DNA from: Desulfogranum marinum
GTDB lineage: Bacteria; Desulfobacterota; Desulfobulbia; Desulfobulbales; Desulfobulbaceae
Reading direction: 5' to 3'
Assembly: GCF_016918565.1 (NCBI RefSeq)
Contig: NZ_JAFFQD010000013.1
Coordinates: forward strand, 1-64,000
DNA length: 64,000 nucleotides
The position numbers and the translations under genes were made by a program. Each line of letters begins with the position of its first letter. Positions within the stretch are counted from its first letter, which is position 1. Of this stretch, positions 24,605-34,836 are shown piece by piece. The notes under the pieces are model-generated. The model did no database searches, had not been told where the DNA came from, and saw only the letters and a list, made by a program, of their open reading frames with translations.

Positions 24605-26830
24605 TCAGGTGTCCAAGGGTAATTCAACCGTAAATACCGTCCCGTTGGGCTTGTTATCGTGGACAATGATTGACCCGTTATGTTCGGTAATGATGGTATG
24701 GGCTATGGCCAGGCCAAGACCGGTTCCTGATTTCCTGGTGGAAAAGTAGGGCTCAAACAGACGGAGTTTCACCTCTTCGGTGATGCCTGGTCCGTTATCG
24801 GAAACTATGAGACGAACAGCCTGTGGCTGCTGTTTGTGAAAGACAAGTTTGAGCGATATGGTGCCGCTGTTTTCAAGGACGTTGGCGGCGTTATCGAGCA
24901 GGTTGATGACTACTCGTTTGATCTGCACCGGATCAAAAAAGAACTCTGGTAACTGGTCGTCTGTTTCCAAGGTAAAGTGAATGTGTTTGTGCGCTTCTTT
25001 GTAGAGGATATAGACTTCTTCTACCATTTTTTTTATGTCAGAGCGTTGTTTATGTATTTGGGGCATTCTGGCAAAATCTGAAAATTCACTGACAAGGCGT
25101 TTTATCTCTTCCACCTGGTTGATAATGGTGGCAGTGCATTGGTCAAAAATATTTCTATCTTTGGGGATGCTGTCCATGTAACGTTTTCGAAGCCGTTGCG
25201 CTGAAAGCTGGATAGGCGTTAATGGGTTTTTAATTTCATGGGCAATTCGTCTGGCAACTTCCTGCCATGCGGCAAGCCGCTGCGCTTTCTCCAGTTTAGT
25301 GAGATTATCAAACACTATAACAAATCCGATGGGATTTGACTGTTCGTCGACCATTCTGGTTATGTTGACCTGAAGAGATAAGGTTTCGCCTCTGCGGACA
25401 GTAACCCGTAGGTGGCGCTCAATGGAATGTTTGCCTGTGGAAAGGAGTTCCTTGAGAAAACTTTCCACTATCATAACATGGGTCTTCGGCAGGAAATCGT
25501 GGAAGTTTTTCCCGATCAGTTGGACGGGCTGGATGTGGAGTAATTCTTCTGCAAAACGATTGATGGTGGTAATTTGGCTGTTTTCATCAAGCGCAATTAC
25601 GCCTGCTGCAACATTTTCCAGGATAGTTTCCAGGTACCGTCGCTGTTGTTCTGAGATAATGTTGCTTTCCTGCACTGCTTGATGAGCCACGGCAAGCTTT
25701 TCGTTGGATGCCTTGATATCGGTAGTCATCGAGTTGAACGAATCAACCAGCAACCCCATCTCATCGTCGGATTCTTTTTCAATAATAAAGTTGAGATCTC
25801 CGTCAGCCACACGTCTGGTTGCAAGCGCAAGCTTGTTGATAGGGCCGGTCAAACTTTTGGCTATATAAAATCCGAACCAGATTGCTCCAAACAGAATAAG
25901 CAGGGTGATTATCAGCATCATGATAATCAGGCTGAGTTTGATAGGCGCCTTGAGGATAACCAGCTGTCGGTAGTCGGTGATGCCCTCTGAAACGATTTGC
26001 ATCCGTTCCAGTTTGGTGGTGGGAATCAAAAGTGAGGTAACAAGAAAAACTGGTTGTCGATAATGCTGCGGCAAGTGTACGGGGACGATAGCCAGGATCA
26101 GTTCACCAACGCCGGTGTTGGTCGTGATTATCTCGGTGGCATTGTTATTGGCGGCTTGACGCATGGCTTCGGAGGGGACAGCCGGCAACACAATGGGCTG
26201 TAAACGTGGCCCACGACGCGCTAGCAGTTGGTTCCCATTGTCGTCAATCAGGACGATACTGTCAGGTGCGCCCGGCGGAGCAATGGCCAAAGTTCTTTGA
26301 AAAAGCTGCTCAAGAGCAACCATATCCCCAATGTCCACCGTGTTGTTTTCAAGCATTTTGCCCAGTTGGGTGCCAATCCCGCTAGCTCTATTTTCCGTGT
26401 CGTGAAAAATTGATTGGGCAAGTTTAAGAGAGGCCTGCAGGGAGGCCTCCACATTGGAGTTGAACCAATAATCCATGGAGGTCGAAACAAAGCGTAGAGC
26501 GATAAAAAACAAAAGTATGGTTGGCACCAGCGAGAGTGCTATAAACGAAACAACCAGCCTGGTTTTAAGTTTTGATCCAAGAATGTTGTGTTTACGTTCA
26601 AAAACCAGTTCTACCAGGTTACGTAACACCAGATAGACCATTAACAATAACAATAATCCGTTTATGTTGATGAGGGCAAATATAAGAACCGTACTGGAAA
26701 AGGGGAGGTGGAAGTCGCCTTTAAGAAGACCCCTTTGCAGATAGCCGAGAACCGGTATCAGCAGGATACAGAAAATTATAACATAGCGGATAAGCCGTTG
26801 TTTCTTTTTTTTCTGTTCAGGTGTGAGCAT
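24605..26830 (-). CDS. NtrY-like sensor histidine kinase
   Basis: The 741-residue membrane kinase has helices at about residues 15-32, 45-68 and 90-112, an extracytoplasmic sensor region to about 300, then a last helix at about 303-327. HAMP (IAKSLTGPINKLALAT), PAS (about 395-510), HisKA with H in EVARRIAHEIKNPLTPIQLSA, and HATPase_c (INLLDNAANVL, SDNGPGI, GTGLGLAIAHTI) follow. The HEIKNPLTPI box and the N-terminal helix set are typical of NtrY. There is no receiver; phosphate goes to the NtrX-like regulator encoded directly downstream. Confidence 0.93.
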   Translation of the reverse strand: MLTPEQKKKKQRLIRYVIIFCILLIPVLGYLQRGLLKGDFHLPFSSTVLIFALININGLLLLLMVYLVLRNLVELVFERKHNILGSKLKTRLVVSFIALSLVPTILLFFIALRFVSTSMDYWFNSNVEASLQASLKLAQSIFHDTENRASGIGTQLGKMLENNTVDIGDMVALEQLFQRTLAIAPPGAPDSIVLIDDNGNQLLARRGPRLQPIVLPAVPSEAMRQAANNNATEIITTNTGVGELILAIVPVHLPQHYRQPVFLVTSLLIPTTKLERMQIVSEGITDYRQLVILKAPIKLSLIIMMLIITLLILFGAIWFGFYIAKSLTGPINKLALATRRVADGDLNFIIEKESDDEMGLLVDSFNSMTTDIKASNEKLAVAHQAVQESNIISEQQRRYLETILENVAAGVIALDENSQITTINRFAEELLHIQPVQLIGKNFHDFLPKTHVMIVESFLKELLSTGKHSIERHLRVTVRRGETLSLQVNITRMVDEQSNPIGFVIVFDNLTKLEKAQRLAAWQEVARRIAHEIKNPLTPIQLSAQRLRKRYMDSIPKDRNIFDQCTATIINQVEEIKRLVSEFSDFARMPQIHKQRSDIKKMVEEVYILYKEAHKHIHFTLETDDQLPEFFFDPVQIKRVVINLLDNAANVLENSGTISLKLVFHKQQPQAVRLIVSDNGPGITEEVKLRLFEPYFSTRKSGTGLGLAIAHTIITEHNGSIIVHDNKPNGTVFTVELPLDT

Positions 26831-26851
26831 TTACCCTCCGGTAAAGAGCAG

Positions 26852-27427
26852 TCAATAGCGAAATTCTATGGTTCGCCAGTCTGTTTCGAAATCCCACAGT
26901 GAAGTAAACGGCAAAACGTAATGTATGCCAAGAGGCAGGCTGTTTTTTTCCAATGTTGCTTTCAGGCGCAGGGCATACTGGGCTTCAGGTTGAAGTTGCT
27001 CCAGGGGAATGACCCGGAGACCGTTGAGTTCCGCCATCAATTCTTTGGCCTCTTTCAGTGAACGGGTTCTTTTCACCTTTCCATTTTTGTCGGAGTGGTA
27101 AATCTCGTATTCCTCTTTAAGACTGTTATAGGTCATGGTGTGGGTAATGGTTGTATCAATCAGGGAGGAATCCAACCAGTTGCTGCGTAATTTATTGAGC
27201 TCAACATAAAAGGTGAAGGTGATCGGAATGCCGTTTTGTACGCCGGTGATCATTTCAGGGGTGAAGGCGTTGAGCACCGTAGCGAAAAGGAGCAGGTCGG
27301 TATTGGAGGTGGTAACGATAATATCTTTCAGCTCTGGTGAAATATCGTCCTGAGCTGAGATTTGTCCTGCACCGATAACTGTCAGGCAAAAAAAGAGCAG
27401 TGTGAGTTGGAAAACAAAGCGTGTCAT
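26852..27427 (-). CDS. DUF4390 protein (periplasmic, unknown function)
   Basis: I start at ATG 27427 (MTRFVFQLTLLFFCL), which gives a proper signal peptide (about residues 1-27); a TTG twelve codons earlier is less likely. The mature 164-residue protein matches the DUF4390 pattern as I know it: an N-terminal strand, a middle with IPITFTFYVEL, and an end ALRLKATLEKNSLPLGIHYVLPF and WDFETDWRTIEF. These proteins precede ntrY in several Desulfobacterota and Geobacter-like genomes, as here with a 21-base gap. A role in NtrY sensing is plausible but unproven. Confidence 0.8.
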   Translation of the reverse strand: MTRFVFQLTLLFFCLTVIGAGQISAQDDISPELKDIIVTTSNTDLLLFATVLNAFTPEMITGVQNGIPITFTFYVELNKLRSNWLDSSLIDTTITHTMTYNSLKEEYEIYHSDKNGKVKRTRSLKEAKELMAELNGLRVIPLEQLQPEAQYALRLKATLEKNSLPLGIHYVLPFTSLWDFETDWRTIEFRY

Positions 27428-27823
27428 ATATATGTGGTTATGGGTTGCACGTAACTGGTACAATAAGAGGGATCATTTTATAAGCGCCCTACTTTACTTC
27501 ATTGGTCTGGTTTTGTCCATCTATTGACACTGGCTTACCGATGAGTCTCAACGGTATTTGCGTAGCTGAAAAAGAGAATAATGAACAGGGAGGTGTTGAA
27601 GATTTCTTGTATATTTTAACGAAAAAAAGTATGACTGCCTCACCTGTTTCTTTGTGTCGAATGACGATCCATTGTGACGGGGTTCATACAAGGCTGTCCG
27701 GCAATCGTTTTTATCTTTTTCTTGTTGCCAACGATAATTTTTATCGAGCTGTCAATCCAGAGAAATTCGGGCTAAGCCTATTCCCTGAAAAGAAATATCC
27801 GTAGCCGATTTAAGCGAAGAAAA
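27428..27823. other. Intergenic region between DUF4390 (-) and DUF134 (+) genes
   Basis: An open frame of about 100 codons (27502-27804, plus) has no recognisable domain and reads like non-coding DNA in its first part. GGGAGG at about 27590 could serve TTG 27607 or ATG 27631 for a peptide of 50-65 residues in that frame. I do not count it as a gene. The divergent promoters should lie here, but I see no strong consensus pair. Confidence 0.35.
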
Positions 27824-28132
27824 ATGTCACCGAGACCCAAAAAAAAACGTCACTGCCAAGGGCCGTTTTGCACAAAATCATTCAAACCTGCCGGAACACC
27901 TCTTCGTGATTTAGCAAAAGTATACATGTATCATGATGAGCTGGAGGCGTTACGGCTGTGTGATTATGAAGGCCTGTTTCAGGAACAAGCTGGTGAGCAA
28001 ATGGGTGTTTCAAGAGGAACGGTGCAGCGGACGCTGACTTCAGCGAGAAAAAAAGTTGCCCAAGCCCTTTCCACAGGTTCTGCGATTATTTTTGCCGCTG
28101 ATGGTGAAGAGCAGGCGGAGGAAGATCTGTAG
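27824..28132 (+). CDS. DUF134 / UPF0251 DNA-binding protein
   Basis: This 102-residue protein has the family layout: a basic start MSPRPKKKRHCQG, a short Cys-containing region, then L-x-x-D-E-L-E-A-L-R-L-x-D and a sigma-70 region-4-like helix-turn-helix (QEQAGEQMGVSRGTVQRTL). It is probably a small transcription regulator. Targets are unknown. UPF0251 genes often sit near redox or metal-related genes, but no such link is visible here; rmlB follows 140 bases on. Confidence 0.85.
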   Translation: MSPRPKKKRHCQGPFCTKSFKPAGTPLRDLAKVYMYHDELEALRLCDYEGLFQEQAGEQMGVSRGTVQRTLTSARKKVAQALSTGSAIIFAADGEEQAEEDL

Positions 28133-28272
28133 TAAAGACTGTATTCAACGGTCTGCCTTTCCGGCTACGTGTAATATTGTACGCCATATTGGCTTCCACA
28201 CCCTCAGTTGCAACACAATAAGCATACAAATGATCCCATGAATGGGTATACTCATCAGAGGTGAATGATTTC

Positions 28273-29346
28273 ATGAAAAAAAAAGTACTGGTCACCGGAG
28301 GCTGTGGCTTTATCGGTGCGAATTTTATTCGGTTACTCCTGACAAACCAGCCCGAGTGGCAGGTGATAAATCTTGATAAACTGACCTATGCCGGAAACCT
28401 CGAAAATCTAGAGGATGTCGCAGACAATCCACGTTATAGTTTTATATGTGACGATATATGTAATCAAGAGCAGATGGACGTACTCTTCAGAGAGCACGCC
28501 ATCGATACTGTGGTCCATTTTGCTGCAGAATCTCATGTGGACAGATCAATAACCAATCCGGATGCTTTCATTCAGACAAATGTTTTCGGCACTTTCTCCC
28601 TGCTGGAAGCTGCGCGCAAAGCCTGGCTGATCAGTGAGAAAAAAACTGTTTCCCAGCGACGCTTCCTTCATGTCAGTACCGACGAGGTCTACGGTTCACT
28701 TGGCGAAACCGGTTATTTTACAGAAGAGACAGCCTACGATCCTCGCTCTCCATACTCTGCTTCCAAGGCTTCCTCAGACCATCTTGTACGTTCTTATTAC
28801 CATACCTATGGGCTGCCGATACTGATAACCAACTGTTCCAATAATTATGGGCCATATCAATTTCCGGAAAAGTTGATTCCCCTGATCCTTAATAACGCTT
28901 TAAAAGGGGAGAGCTTGCCTGTTTATGGAGATGGCGCCAATATTCGTGATTGGCTCTATGTGGTCGACCATTGCGAGGCCATAGTCCGAGTGGTGGAAGA
29001 TGGGACCGTCGGTCAGTCCTACAATATCGGCGGACATAATGAGAAAAAAAATCTCGAGGTAGTGGAACTGTTGTGTACTATCTTAGACCAAAAAGTGGGA
29101 CTGCTGCCATCGGGCAGGCCGCGAACTAAATTAATCACTTTTGTCAAGGATCGCCTGGGGCACGATCGTCGCTATGCTATAGATGCCAATAAAATTGCCG
29201 ACCAACTTGGCTGGACGCCTCGTTACACCTTTGAGCAAGGCATCGAGAAAACTGTGGACTGGTATTTGGCCAACAAGAAATGGATGGATGCTGTTATCGA
29301 CGGTTCATATCAGCAGTATTATGAAAAGATGTATGCCGACAGGTAA
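28273..29346 (+). CDS. rfbB: dTDP-glucose 4,6-dehydratase
   Basis: ATG 28273 is preceded by AGAGGTGA; a GTG four codons upstream is less likely. The 357-residue extended short-chain dehydrogenase has the NAD motif [10 protein letters not shown], the catalytic TDEVYG and Y-x-x-x-K (YSASKAS), and substrate-binding [14 protein letters not shown]. It converts dTDP-glucose to dTDP-4-keto-6-deoxyglucose for rhamnose and other deoxysugars of surface polysaccharide. rfbC follows at once; rfbA and rfbD are not in the window. Confidence 0.96.
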   Translation: MKKKVLVTGGCGFIGANFIRLLLTNQPEWQVINLDKLTYAGNLENLEDVADNPRYSFICDDICNQEQMDVLFREHAIDTVVHFAAESHVDRSITNPDAFIQTNVFGTFSLLEAARKAWLISEKKTVSQRRFLHVSTDEVYGSLGETGYFTEETAYDPRSPYSASKASSDHLVRSYYHTYGLPILITNCSNNYGPYQFPEKLIPLILNNALKGESLPVYGDGANIRDWLYVVDHCEAIVRVVEDGTVGQSYNIGGHNEKKNLEVVELLCTILDQKVGLLPSGRPRTKLITFVKDRLGHDRRYAIDANKIADQLGWTPRYTFEQGIEKTVDWYLANKKWMDAVIDGSYQQYYEKMYADR

Positions 29347-29430
29347 CAGAGCATTGGCTGGAAAATTGAACAAGATGGAGCTTCTCAGCCGTAAAGGGAG
29401 GGTTCCTTTAAAAATACGATAAGCAAAAAT

Positions 29431-29979
29431 ATGAAGATAACAGCATCAACCACCATACCGGATGTACTTATTATAGAACCGCAGGTTTTTGGCGACGAAC
29501 GTGGATTTTTTTACGAAAGTTTTAACCAGAAACGGTGGCAGGAGCAGACAGGTCTCACCAGACCCTTTGTGCAGGAAAATCATTCGCGTTCAACCTACGG
29601 AGTACTCCGTGGCCTGCATTACCAGATCAAGCAGGCCCAAGGGAAATTAGTTCGGGTGATTGCCGGAGAAGTGTTTGATGTCGCTGTTGATCTCCGACGT
29701 AGTTCGCCAACATTCGGTCAATGGACAGGTATCCACCTGAATGCAGAGAATAAAAAACAGTTCTGGGTTCCAGAGGGTTTTGGGCATGGATTTGTCGTAC
29801 TTTCAGAAGTAGCTGAATTTCTTTATCTCACCACCGACTACTATGCCCCGCAGCACGAACGGGCCATTATCTGGAACGATACTCAGTTGGGTATTGAGTG
29901 GCCACTCGCAACAGAGCCGCTTTTGTCTGAAAAGGATAAGCTCGCGGTGACATTTGCCGACGCCGAAGTGTACAGTTAA
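29431..29979 (+). CDS. rfbC: dTDP-4-dehydrorhamnose 3,5-epimerase
   Basis: The 182-residue cupin enzyme is the normal length. It has the start DVLIIEPQVFGDERGFFYES, catalytic His and neighbours in VLRGLHYQ, an Asp strand VFDVAVDLRRSSPTFGQW and the end EFLYLTTDYYAPQHERAIIW. It epimerises the rfbB product at C3 and C5. It starts 84 bases after rfbB on the same strand, so the two form an operon for deoxysugar supply. Confidence 0.96.
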   Translation: MKITASTTIPDVLIIEPQVFGDERGFFYESFNQKRWQEQTGLTRPFVQENHSRSTYGVLRGLHYQIKQAQGKLVRVIAGEVFDVAVDLRRSSPTFGQWTGIHLNAENKKQFWVPEGFGHGFVVLSEVAEFLYLTTDYYAPQHERAIIWNDTQLGIEWPLATEPLLSEKDKLAVTFADAEVYS

Positions 29980-30038
29980 TCCGGATTTCTCAACGTCCAG
30001 GCGGCGAAAGTTTCATTTTTTGCGTGGTAAAGAGATAA

Positions 30039-30071
30039 GGTAAGCGAAGACTCCGGGTAAGCGAAGACTCC
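30039..30071. repeat. Tandem duplication, two 16/17-nt units
   Basis: GGTAAGCGAAGACTCC occurs at 30039-30054 and again at 30056-30071, separated by one G. It lies in the gap between convergent rfbC and the RNB gene. It may be simple replication slippage. Confidence 0.6.
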
Positions 30072-30097
30072 TTGGCTGCTGATGAATAGTTAACCTT

Positions 30098-32101
30098 TTA
30101 CCATTCAAAACGTAAGACTCCGTCCAATGGTTTGACCCGGACTAGACGAACTTTGACCGTGTCCCCGACTTCTACTGGAAAGTAGGGGTTGGGTGGCAGG
30201 TCAATGTCGCAGAGGCAATCGGTGAGAAGCAGGTTGACTCGCTTGGGTCCTTGGCCAACAATCAGCGCACTCATCGATTGGCCCTGTTTGGGTTCCAAGT
30301 ACCTGAGTATCCAATAACGTTGGCGCTGCTGGCGTACGGCATTTGCTCTGCTGAGTTTTTGCTGAATAGTGCCGGAAAAAGTTTTGCACTCGTCTGCTGA
30401 AAATAAAATTCCCTTGCCGTGAATCATATTACTGATCTGGTGCTGCATAGCAAGGTCCAGAAATCTTCGTATAGGGGAAGTTATGGTGGTGTAACTGTTG
30501 AGGCCAAGGCCGCTATGGGGCTTTGGATGGGCTGTCAGTTCACCTCTTGATAAAAAACGTCGTTGGAGTGCTATATCAGTCAAACTGTTACTGGTCCCTG
30601 AAATCAGACGTTTTCTAGGAGGGGGCTGTGAACGAAAAAGCCCGGGAGCACCTCTTCCGGCAAGGTAATCGGATGCAACCCCATTGGCGAGTATCATCAA
30701 CTCGGAGACCAGGCTTCGCGAAGGCGTGTCCACCGGGGCAAGGTAAATTTGGATATTATTACGATCCCTGATGTCAATATTTGCATCAGGAAAAGGGAGC
30801 AGCAACGCACCTCTGTCGACCCTGCTTTGCCGTAGTTTTTTCCACACTGCATTGAGTCCGGCCAAGTCTTGATCTTTTGCTATCAGGTTGTCAGCTTCCC
30901 GATAGCTGAGTTGCCTTTGCACCTTGATGACTGAGGGAACAATGGAGGTATGGGTAATAAAGCCTGTATCGTCAAGGGTAACTAGAAAACTGATGGCAGG
31001 CCGTATTTTTCCTTTGATAAGGCTGCACACATCCAGAGAAAGGGATTTGGGCAGCATGGGCACATGCCCTTCGGGAAAATAGAGCGTTGTTGCTCTTTCC
31101 TGGGCCTCAGCAAACAAGGGGGAACGTGGAGAAACATAGTAACTGACGTCAGTAATATGAATCCCTACCCTTACTTTGCCGTTTTCCAACTGCTCAAAAT
31201 GGAGAGCATCGTCAAAGTCGCGGGTAAACGCTCCATCAATGGTGAGTAGCGGGAGATCCCGAAAATCTTTTCGTTTGGAGTCGCTCAGTAATTCCTGTGT
31301 CGAGGCTTCTTTTATCTGTTCAGCGCTGGTCAGGCAGGCCGTTGGGAACTCCTGAGGATGTTCCGACTTCAGCAGAGCCAGGTTTTCGTCTGCATCCCAA
31401 TACCCTGCTTTTACCAGAATATTGTAGCCCGTATGGGGAGCTGTCAGGTCTGCTTTTTTGAGCAGGTTGCGCATCAGCGCGCTTTCCTCTCCATCATTGC
31501 CGAACAGTTCATACTGTGACAGCCAGTAAAGACATTTATCGCGATCCGGCCATTCATGATTGGAAACAGTTTCTCCCTCCAGAATTTTTTGGAGAAAACT
31601 GGCCCCTGATTCAAGGAGTTTTTCTTTTTCTTGCTGCTTTTCGTATTCGTCTTGAAGGTGTTGAACCTGTTCCTGAGTGTGAATCGTAACCTGATCGTTT
31701 TTGTATTTAAAATAAAACCGATCGGCAAAAACAGCGCGGACAAAACCTGCTAACTGGTCGTCGTCAAACTCTTTGCCATAAATGAGCTCAGCCAGAAAAG
31801 TAACCGAATATTTTCGTTGTTCTTCTTCGTTGACGATTTCCCAAAGTTCTTCCAGGTTTATATCTCCAGCTAAAAGGGCGCGTTTTTCGGCGGCGGTTTT
31901 GAGCAGGTCTATCTGCTCTTCCCGGGAAGCCTGGACGGAATAGTGTTGCTTGGAAAGGGTGACAATACGAGACTGAGGAAGGCTGATTTCGCGACCATTT
32001 TGATTAATTAGGTGGACGCGTTTTTCTGATATTCTGGTGACGAGGGCGCAAATGAATTTACCGCCATCGATATAGTCAACAATATTACCGGGAGTGATCA
32101 T
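30098..32101 (-). CDS. RNB-domain 3'-5' exoribonuclease (RNase II/R family)
   Basis: The 667-residue protein has an N-terminal beta domain and a helical region, then the RNB catalytic domain (about residues 280-590). The active-site Asp cluster lies in [17 protein letters not shown], followed by the family blocks GVHITDV-like [25 protein letters not shown], and [20 protein letters not shown] short S1-like beta tail ends the protein. The normal metal-binding series D-x-x-x-x-x-D-x-D-D is kept. It degrades RNA in the cytoplasm. It is shorter than RNase R and has no basic tail, so it is nearer RNase II-like or plant-type RNB enzymes. Confidence 0.88.
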   Translation of the reverse strand: MITPGNIVDYIDGGKFICALVTRISEKRVHLINQNGREISLPQSRIVTLSKQHYSVQASREEQIDLLKTAAEKRALLAGDINLEELWEIVNEEEQRKYSVTFLAELIYGKEFDDDQLAGFVRAVFADRFYFKYKNDQVTIHTQEQVQHLQDEYEKQQEKEKLLESGASFLQKILEGETVSNHEWPDRDKCLYWLSQYELFGNDGEESALMRNLLKKADLTAPHTGYNILVKAGYWDADENLALLKSEHPQEFPTACLTSAEQIKEASTQELLSDSKRKDFRDLPLLTIDGAFTRDFDDALHFEQLENGKVRVGIHITDVSYYVSPRSPLFAEAQERATTLYFPEGHVPMLPKSLSLDVCSLIKGKIRPAISFLVTLDDTGFITHTSIVPSVIKVQRQLSYREADNLIAKDQDLAGLNAVWKKLRQSRVDRGALLLPFPDANIDIRDRNNIQIYLAPVDTPSRSLVSELMILANGVASDYLAGRGAPGLFRSQPPPRKRLISGTSNSLTDIALQRRFLSRGELTAHPKPHSGLGLNSYTTITSPIRRFLDLAMQHQISNMIHGKGILFSADECKTFSGTIQQKLSRANAVRQQRQRYWILRYLEPKQGQSMSALIVGQGPKRVNLLLTDCLCDIDLPPNPYFPVEVGDTVKVRLVRVKPLDGVLRFEW

Positions 32102-32150
32102 TATCTAACACATTGCGAAGTTCAAAAGTCATGGTAAGTTACAGTGGATA

Positions 32151-32204
32151 GCAGGAATATGTATCTTTGTCATTATTTTCTTTAGATATATTTCATATTC
32201 CTGC
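32151..32204. repeat. 11-bp inverted repeat between the RNB gene and era
   Basis: GCAGGAATATG (32151-32161) and CATATTCCTGC (32194-32204) are perfect complements, 32 bases apart, in the divergent promoter region. They could be an operator pair or a stem in either leader. Confidence 0.5.
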
Positions 32205-32384
32205 AAGCAAAAAGAGAGTGTTGGAACATGGGATTATGCTTAATGTGTAAACACGGTATTATTATGTCTCAAGCACTGGTATCTGCATCTGTGAAAGTTT
32301 AAGTACACAGAAAGTAATGATAGATAATAAACACTTTCTCAAGCAAGCCATCAAGTCAATTGAATATAGATTAAAGGGTAGCAC

Positions 32385-33290
32385 GTGAATCAAGAATCAT
32401 ACCGCTCAGGGGTCGTAGCCATAATCGGTCCTCCCAACGCAGGAAAATCAACTTTACTTAATCATTTGTTGGGGCAAAAAATTGCCATTGTGTCCAATAA
32501 GCCGCAAACAACCAGAAATCGGATTCTTGGAATAGTCACTGGTGACAATTACCAGATGATTGTATTGGACACCCCAGGTCTGCACAAGGCAAAGGATTTA
32601 ATGAATAAGGAGATGATGAAGGTTGCTCTGGAAAGCCTTGGTGAAGCTGACCTTGTTCTGTTCATCGATGACAGTGCGGGATTATCTGAAAAGTTATTGA
32701 AGAAAAGAGAAGAAGAATATCAGCAATATTTCAGCAACATCAAAGTGCCGACTCTTCTAGCGCTCAATAAAATAGATTTGATAAAGCCGGAGCAACTTTT
32801 ACCACTGACAAAATGGTACAGTGATCGACATGACTTTGATGCCGTGATCCCTATTTCGGCGCTCAAGGGGGGGGGCACAGATACCCTGGTCGCAGAAATG
32901 GTGAGCCGGTTGCCTGAGGGGCCAAAGTACTATCCGGATGACATTCCAACCGATGCTTCTGAACGATTTATTGTGGCCGAAATAATACGGGAGAAAATTT
33001 TCAGGCTTACCCGGGAGGAAGTCCCTTATTCAACTGCAGTGGTGATTGATTCCTTTGATGAAAGCAATCCATCGTCTGTGGTTATTCATGCAACAATCGT
33101 TGTTGAAAGAAGCACCCAAAAAGGTATTGTCATCGGACATCGCGGGCAGATGCTTGCCACTATCCGTAAACAGGCAACTGCGGATATTGTACACATGCTA
33201 GGCTGTAAAGCGAGGCTGCAGCTATGGGTAAAAATCAGAAAAAACTGGACCGACAATGAGCATATACTCAGAGAATTCGGACTGAGTTAA
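32385..33290 (+). CDS. era: GTPase Era
   Basis: GTG 32385 is the start (MNQESYRSGVVAIIGPPNAG), with AAGGG upstream. The 301-residue protein has G1 GPPNAGKST, G2 with conserved TTRNRI, G3 DTPGLH and G4 NKID, and a C-terminal KH domain with IVIGHRGQMLATI and LQLWVKIRKNW. Era binds 16S rRNA and helps 30S ribosome assembly. Length and motifs are fully normal. Confidence 0.97.
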   Translation: MNQESYRSGVVAIIGPPNAGKSTLLNHLLGQKIAIVSNKPQTTRNRILGIVTGDNYQMIVLDTPGLHKAKDLMNKEMMKVALESLGEADLVLFIDDSAGLSEKLLKKREEEYQQYFSNIKVPTLLALNKIDLIKPEQLLPLTKWYSDRHDFDAVIPISALKGGGTDTLVAEMVSRLPEGPKYYPDDIPTDASERFIVAEIIREKIFRLTREEVPYSTAVVIDSFDESNPSSVVIHATIVVERSTQKGIVIGHRGQMLATIRKQATADIVHMLGCKARLQLWVKIRKNWTDNEHILREFGLS

Positions 33291-33349
33291 TATGCCTTGG
33301 GCGAGGTACCTGCCAAATTTCGGTTTTCTGTTATTTATAGGGGCAGTTC

Positions 33350-34702
33350 TTATTTTTCAGCAACTATTTCAAGGCTTTTCAGGATAATAAGGGCAGTTCG
33401 CAGTTGACTGTCCTTTTCTAATTTTTCGGTAATTTCCTGTTGTTTTTGTTTATTGTCATTTTTTGTATCTACCGTTTCCGTCTCGGCTTGGGACTTTTTT
33501 TGGGTGGTGTTGATGAAATGGCCGGGCAGGTCTTTTTCCCTGACCTGTGGTGCCGAGAGGTCTTCGTTTTTTTTGTCTGGTTCAGTGCTTAAAGGAGCCT
33601 CAATGTCAGGGTGAATACCTGTTGCCTGGATTGAGGTGCCGCTGGGGGTGTAGTATCTGGCAGTGGTGAGGCGTATACCCGCTCCACCTGGCATTGGGAG
33701 CACTGTCTGTACTGACCCCTTGCCAAAAGTTGTTGTCCCTAGAATGATGGCTCGTTTGTTGTCTTGTAAGGCTCCGGCAACGATTTCAGAACCGCTCGCT
33801 GAGCCACCATTAACCAGAACAACCATGGGAAAATCGTTTTTCGGTCCGCCGTTGTGGGCTTCAAAGACCATCTGTTCTCTACCGTTACGTCCCTTGGTTG
33901 AAACAATAATACCATCATCAAGAAAGATGTCTGCTATCTTGACCGCCTGATCAAGCAGCCCGCCAGGATTGTTTCGTAAGTCAAGAACAAGCCCCTTGAT
34001 TGGGTGTTCCTTTGCACCAGCAAGAAGTGCTTTGCGAAAATCCCGCGTGGTGGTGGCTTGAAAACTGGTAATACGGGTATAGAGAATCCCAGGTTCAAGC
34101 ATCAGGGATTTAACTGAATAAAGGGGGATAATGTCTCTTAAGAGAGTTATTTCCCGCATCTCTTTCCATTTTTCTCGGTAAATGGTCAGGGTTACTTCGG
34201 TATTGAGTTCCCCTCGTAATGATTTAACCGCATCCATCAATGACATATTTTTGGTCAGTATACCGTTGATACGAATAATCTGGTCGCCGGCCTGGAGCCC
34301 TTTTTTTTCAGCAGGCGTCCCCTCGATGGGGGCAACTACGGTGAGGATGTTGTCTCGGACAGTAATTTCAATACCAATACCATGAAAGCTGCCCTGGGTT
34401 TCTTCCTGCAGTTCACTGAAATCTTCGGGTGACATATAGGAAGAATGCGGATCCAGGGAATTAAGCATGCCATTGATGGCACCGTTAATTATTTTTTCGG
34501 TATCAACTTCGTCAACATAATGCTGTTGGAGTAAGACCAGTACATTGGAAAATATCTCCAAGTGCTTATAGGTGTCGCGGTTGAGCTGACTGTCGTCAGC
34601 CTGCGTTGTGCCGGCACCGAAGAGTAACAATGAGAAGAGCAGCGAAAGGCATAGCCTTTTTTGGGTGAGAATCATGTCCGGCAAGAGTGTGGTAAGCTTC
34701 AT
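33350..34702 (-). CDS. C-terminal processing peptidase (S41, CtpA/Prc type)
   Basis: I start at ATG 34702 (MKLTTLLPDMILTQKRL), giving a signal or anchor helix (about residues 18-34); ATG 34675 is an alternative. The mature protein has an N-terminal helical region, a PDZ domain (about 95-180, HGIGIEITVRDNILTVV), and the S41 protease core with the catalytic Ser in GGSASGSEIVAGAL and Lys in TFGKGSVQTV. The C-terminal tail (about 380-450) is charged and low-complexity. It acts in the periplasm, trimming the ends of envelope proteins. It lies downstream of the EnvC-like gene in the ftsEX run, 134 bases away. Confidence 0.93.
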   Translation of the reverse strand: MKLTTLLPDMILTQKRLCLSLLFSLLLFGAGTTQADDSQLNRDTYKHLEIFSNVLVLLQQHYVDEVDTEKIINGAINGMLNSLDPHSSYMSPEDFSELQEETQGSFHGIGIEITVRDNILTVVAPIEGTPAEKKGLQAGDQIIRINGILTKNMSLMDAVKSLRGELNTEVTLTIYREKWKEMREITLLRDIIPLYSVKSLMLEPGILYTRITSFQATTTRDFRKALLAGAKEHPIKGLVLDLRNNPGGLLDQAVKIADIFLDDGIIVSTKGRNGREQMVFEAHNGGPKNDFPMVVLVNGGSASGSEIVAGALQDNKRAIILGTTTFGKGSVQTVLPMPGGAGIRLTTARYYTPSGTSIQATGIHPDIEAPLSTEPDKKNEDLSAPQVREKDLPGHFINTTQKKSQAETETVDTKNDNKQKQQEITEKLEKDSQLRTALIILKSLEIVAEK

Positions 34703-34836
34703 GGCGTTATGTGCTACTGGCCTGTAGTGGTGTTGGAAAAATATTGAGAGAACATAAACTAACGGGAATGTACCTGAGACGCAATCCATATGTACGGAAA
34801 TTTGCCCGCAGCTTGTTTTTGCGTGGAAAACAGCCG

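Noticed and set aside
27502-27804. Plus-strand ORF of 100 codons before the DUF134 gene
   Set aside because: No convincing start signal for the full ORF and no domain; at best a shorter peptide from about 27607.
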